A stretch of 10,328 bases of DNA, taken from assembly GCA_035519355.1 (NCBI GenBank), contig DATIWM010000206.1:1-10328 (forward strand), given 5' to 3'. The stretch comes from DAOMFB01 sp035519355 (GTDB lineage: Bacteria > Acidobacteriota > Thermoanaerobaculia > UBA5066). The notes below the pieces were generated by a model. That model saw nothing but the letters and a program-made list of their open reading frames with translations, did no database searches and was not told where the DNA came from. The position numbers and the translations under genes were made by a program. Shown one piece after another: positions 8,141 to 10,328 of this stretch; position 1 is the first letter of the stretch; each line of letters opens with the position of its first letter.

Positions 8141-8149
8141 CTTCGGCCT

Positions 8150-9778
8150 CTATCCCCCGAGCGCGTTGTGAAGCAGCCAGAGGCCGGTGTAGGCCCGGAG
8201 ATGGCGGAAGCGGGAGCGCGTCAGCTGGCGGTGGCGCTCCGAGTCGCCTTCCCCGCCGGCGTCCTGGAGGGCCCCCCGGAAGAGCCAGTCGATGTCCTGG
8301 GCGCGGGCGAGGCACGCAGCGGTGACCTTCAGGGTCCCCGGGGCCGGGAGGATGCCCGAGCGGGGCGCGATGAGAAGGCGCAGCGCGGCCGCCTCCTCGT
8401 CCATCCGGAGCCGGAGCGCGGCCGCGTTGAAGAGGAGGCGCCCGAGGGCGTCCGGTCCCCGGGACGGCGTCTCGTCCAGCCGCGCCAGGGTCATGGCGGC
8501 CTGGACCTCCCAGGGTTCGAGCCGGAGCCGCTGGAGCGTGTCGCTGGCGGCCGCCTGGCCGGGGCCGGCGCCGACACCGGCCAGATCGGCCGAGTGGAGG
8601 ATCCGGGTGGCGGCGGAAAGGGTCAGCGGGTCGGCCTCGGCGTGCCACGCGACGTCGACGACCGGGGCCACGCCCGTCGTCCGGCCCGGTGAAGGCGTTA
8701 CCGGAGCCAGCGACGGCTCCCGGCGCGCCCGGCGGCCGGCCGTCGTCCCGCCGGCCGTCGATTCGCTCAGGCCGTCGAAATCGGCGGCGGCCGACGGCTC
8801 CACGCGGGAGAGGATCCGGTGGATCGCCTCCTTCAGCCGCCGGACGTCGCGGGGCCGGACGCCCCGCCGCTTCGACTGTTTTTCGAAGTCCTCCCGCTCG
8901 CGCCGGAACCGCCGGAAGTCCGCCTGAAACTCGTCCGTCTGGAAGCGCGGGTCGAGGGCGAGCTCGGCCTCCAGTTCCAGGAGATGCCTCGACGTCGCGA
9001 GAATCCGCTCCTCCTCCTGGCGGTAAAGCGTCTGGAACTTCCGCTTCGCGGCGACATTCGAAGCCAGGAGCGCCTGCAGGACCTCGGCGGTGTAGAAGAC
9101 GTTTCCCATCCGGCGCTTCAGCGTCCGGATGTTCTCGAGAGGCTTCTTCCGGATCAGGTCCTCGAACCGCGCGCAGGCCTCGATGTCCTTCCGGAGGACC
9201 TCGAGGATGTTGAGGACCGAGCGGACCTCGACGGGGTCGGCCTCCTCGCGGCCGGTGAGTGTCAGGAAGGTCCCGCACAGATCGGCCAGCTCGGCGGCGG
9301 GCTTGAGCTCCAGCCCTCCGTCCGGCAGCCGCCGCGTCCCGACCCGGGTCAGGAGGAAATCGACCTTGTCGAGGTCGTCGGGCGAGAGCTGCCGCGCGAA
9401 GAAGTAGAACTTCAGGAGCGGAACGAGCTCGCGGTCGTCGTCGCGCCCGGACTTCTCGAAGAACTGCCGGAGGACGTGGGGCGGCACCTTCCGGTCCTCG
9501 AGGAGGAGCGAGGTGTGGAGGCCGTCGAGCGCCACGTCGAGGCGGCTCACCTCGTTCAGCAGGTCGTCCGGCGGGCGAGTGGCGCGCCCCTCCTTGATCC
9601 GTTTGATCTGCTCGTAGAGCGGCGTGAACGCGGACGAGGTGCCCGCCACGCCGCCCGACGGCAGGACCGCCGCGAGCCCCTGGAGAAACTGCTGAAAGAC
9701 CCAGAGCGTCCGGAACTTGTCCGTCAGGCGCTGATAGGCCAGGCGGAACTCGGCGGCTTCCGGCGGAATGACGTCCAC
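8150..9778 (-). CDS. Uncharacterised 542-residue helical protein
   Basis: I do not recognise this protein. It has no signal peptide and no convincing membrane segment, so it is probably cytoplasmic. Residues 1-330 look mostly alpha-helical and highly charged; notable parts are FRLAYQRLTDKFRTLWVFQQFL (11-32, written here only as helix-like), a basic segment around 210-225, and a probable coiled coil at about 245-325 rich in Arg, Glu and Lys. A low-complexity linker rich in Gly, Thr, Ala and Pro covers about 330-372. A second helical part (373-542) has repeated Ala/Leu/Arg helices resembling TPR-like packing, without a clear motif. GTG at 9778 is the first possible start because an in-frame TAG lies two codons upstream. 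Codon use matches its neighbours and the frame is intact over 542 codons, so it is a real gene. It diverges from hpt and ends 26 bases before lysS, so it could share transcripts with lysS. Confidence 0.8.
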   Translation of the reverse strand: MDVIPPEAAEFRLAYQRLTDKFRTLWVFQQFLQGLAAVLPSGGVAGTSSAFTPLYEQIKRIKEGRATRPPDDLLNEVSRLDVALDGLHTSLLLEDRKVPPHVLRQFFEKSGRDDDRELVPLLKFYFFARQLSPDDLDKVDFLLTRVGTRRLPDGGLELKPAAELADLCGTFLTLTGREEADPVEVRSVLNILEVLRKDIEACARFEDLIRKKPLENIRTLKRRMGNVFYTAEVLQALLASNVAAKRKFQTLYRQEEERILATSRHLLELEAELALDPRFQTDEFQADFRRFRREREDFEKQSKRRGVRPRDVRRLKEAIHRILSRVEPSAAADFDGLSESTAGGTTAGRRARREPSLAPVTPSPGRTTGVAPVVDVAWHAEADPLTLSAATRILHSADLAGVGAGPGQAAASDTLQRLRLEPWEVQAAMTLARLDETPSRGPDALGRLLFNAAALRLRMDEEAAALRLLIAPRSGILPAPGTLKVTAACLARAQDIDWLFRGALQDAGGEGDSERHRQLTRSRFRHLRAYTGLWLLHNALGG

Positions 9779-9782
9779 GATC

Positions 9783-9792
9783 TAGAATTATG
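9783..9792. promoter_or_regulatory. Candidate overlapping bidirectional -10 elements for hpt and the unknown gene
   Basis: The 18-base gap between the two divergent GTG starts contains a short AT-rich island. On the plus strand TAGAAT (9783-9788) ends 8 bases before hpt GTG at 9797. On the minus strand CATAAT (9792-9787) ends 8 bases before GTG at 9778. The hexamers overlap by two bases, each matches TATAAT at five of six positions, and the arrangement is nearly symmetrical. Any -35 elements would lie inside the opposing coding regions, and I see no strong ones. Neither start has a Shine-Dalgarno site at normal spacing. Promoter function is inferred. Confidence 0.45.
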
Positions 9793-9796
9793 CCCT

Positions 9797-10315
9797 GTGA
9801 TTGCCCACGTGCTCATCTCCGAAGAGGCGATCGCCTCCCGTCTCGCCTCCCTGGCCCTCGAGATCGACGCCGCGTACGCGGGGGGCGAGATCCGCGCCGT
9901 CGGCGTCCTGAAGGGCTCGGTCTTCTTCCTGACGGACGTCCTGAAGCGGATTTCCACCTCCGTGTCGGTCGATTTCATCCAGGTCCGCTCCTACGCGGGG
10001 ACGGCCTCCTCCGGAAACATCCAGCTCGTCCACGACCTGTCGATGGACATCGAGGGGAAGGACGTCCTTCTCTTCGAGGACGTCATCGACACGGGCCTCA
10101 CCCTGCGGAGGATCCTCGAGCTCCTCTCCTCGCGCCATCCCCGCTCCCTCCGGATCGCCGCCCTCCTGAAGAAGCGGCTGCCCGAGAACGCCGACCTTCC
10201 GGTCGACTTCCTCGGCTTTGAGATCGGGACCGAGTTTGTCGTCGGCTACGGGCTCGACCTCGACGAGAGGTACCGCAACCTCCCCTACGTGGCTGTCTGG
10301 AAGCCTGGGACATGA
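9797..10315 (+). CDS. hpt: Hypoxanthine phosphoribosyltransferase
   Basis: Hpt is a cytoplasmic purine-salvage enzyme that joins hypoxanthine (often also guanine) to PRPP, giving IMP or GMP. The 172-residue product has the family's usual length. It opens with VLISEEAIASRLASLALEI, has the LKG loop at 38-40, and carries the PRPP-binding motif LLFEDVIDTGLTL (91-103) with Glu94, Asp95 and the probable catalytic base Asp98. It ends with GFEIGTEFVVGYGLDLDERY followed by RNLPYVAVWKP, the typical C-terminal region. The start is GTG at 9797; the nearby ATG at 9790 is in a different frame, and the open frame extending upstream to 8819 is antisense to the unknown gene. GTG at 9809 is a possible shorter start. 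In many bacteria hpt is linked to tilS and ftsH, but neither is visible in this window. Confidence 0.95.
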   Translation: MIAHVLISEEAIASRLASLALEIDAAYAGGEIRAVGVLKGSVFFLTDVLKRISTSVSVDFIQVRSYAGTASSGNIQLVHDLSMDIEGKDVLLFEDVIDTGLTLRRILELLSSRHPRSLRIAALLKKRLPENADLPVDFLGFEIGTEFVVGYGLDLDERYRNLPYVAVWKPGT

Positions 10316-10319
10316 TCCC

Positions 10320-10328
10320 GGGGGGGGG
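10320..10328. repeat. Nine-base G homopolymer at the window edge
   Basis: The last nine bases are all G, directly after the hpt stop and four other bases. If the window edge is also a contig edge this may be a sequencing or assembly artefact, so the bases after 10315 should not be over-read. Confidence 0.6.

Noticed and set aside
8124..8149. Possible terminator between the unknown gene and lysS
   Set aside because: The 26-base gap has no stable hairpin followed by a T run; the AT patch fits a -10 element better.
8819..9796. A 326-codon in-frame upstream extension of hpt
   Set aside because: Hpt homologues start at about the VLISEE segment, and the extension is antisense to the intact 542-residue gene. 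The GTG at 9797 gives the normal family length.
9790..10221. ATG at 9790 as start of a 143-codon plus-strand gene
   Set aside because: This frame is offset from the Hpt frame and yields an Arg/Pro-rich product with no family features.

Overview
The window is very GC-rich and almost entirely coding. Five genes on the minus strand form a tight block, transcribed from high to low coordinates: lysS, a lolC/lolE-type permease gene, lolD, clpC and bamA, the last running off the left edge. Above this block lies an uncharacterised 542-residue gene on the same strand, and facing away from it on the plus strand is hpt. A diderm (outer-membrane) bacterium is certain from BamA and the Lol transporter. 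High GC, a ClpC-type Clp ATPase with a UVR motif, and the lysS-lolC-lolD-bamA order point to Acidobacteriota or a lineage of the former Deltaproteobacteria. That placement is my inference from general knowledge, not a search.

Layout: 1-2256 bamA (3' end missing); 2286-4712 clpC; 4716-5402 (or 5420) lolD; 5392-6537 lolC/E; 6534-8123 lysS; 8150-9778 unknown protein; 9797-10315 hpt; then 13 bases ending in a G run at the window edge. Junctions are very tight: lysS and lolC share a 4-base stop/start overlap, lolC and lolD overlap by 11 or 29 bases, clpC starts 3 bases after lolD, and bamA starts within about 30 bases of the clpC stop. No stretch over 300 bases lacks a gene, and I see no tRNA, rRNA, CRISPR, insertion sequence or convincing terminator.

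The operon combines envelope assembly (LolCD releases lipoproteins from the inner membrane; BamA inserts outer-membrane proteins) with translation (LysRS) and protein quality control (ClpC). Putting clpC between lolD and bamA is the most unusual point of gene order.

The most interesting regulatory signal is promoter layout. All three genes that appear to begin transcription units (hpt, the unknown gene and lysS) have a -10-like AT-rich hexamer ending exactly 8 bases before the start codon and lack a usable Shine-Dalgarno sequence. This suggests leaderless or nearly leaderless mRNAs. For hpt and the unknown gene the two hexamers overlap head-to-head inside an 18-base gap, forming a very compact bidirectional promoter. 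I did not find a clearly new multi-gene system; the 542-residue protein is the one real unknown.
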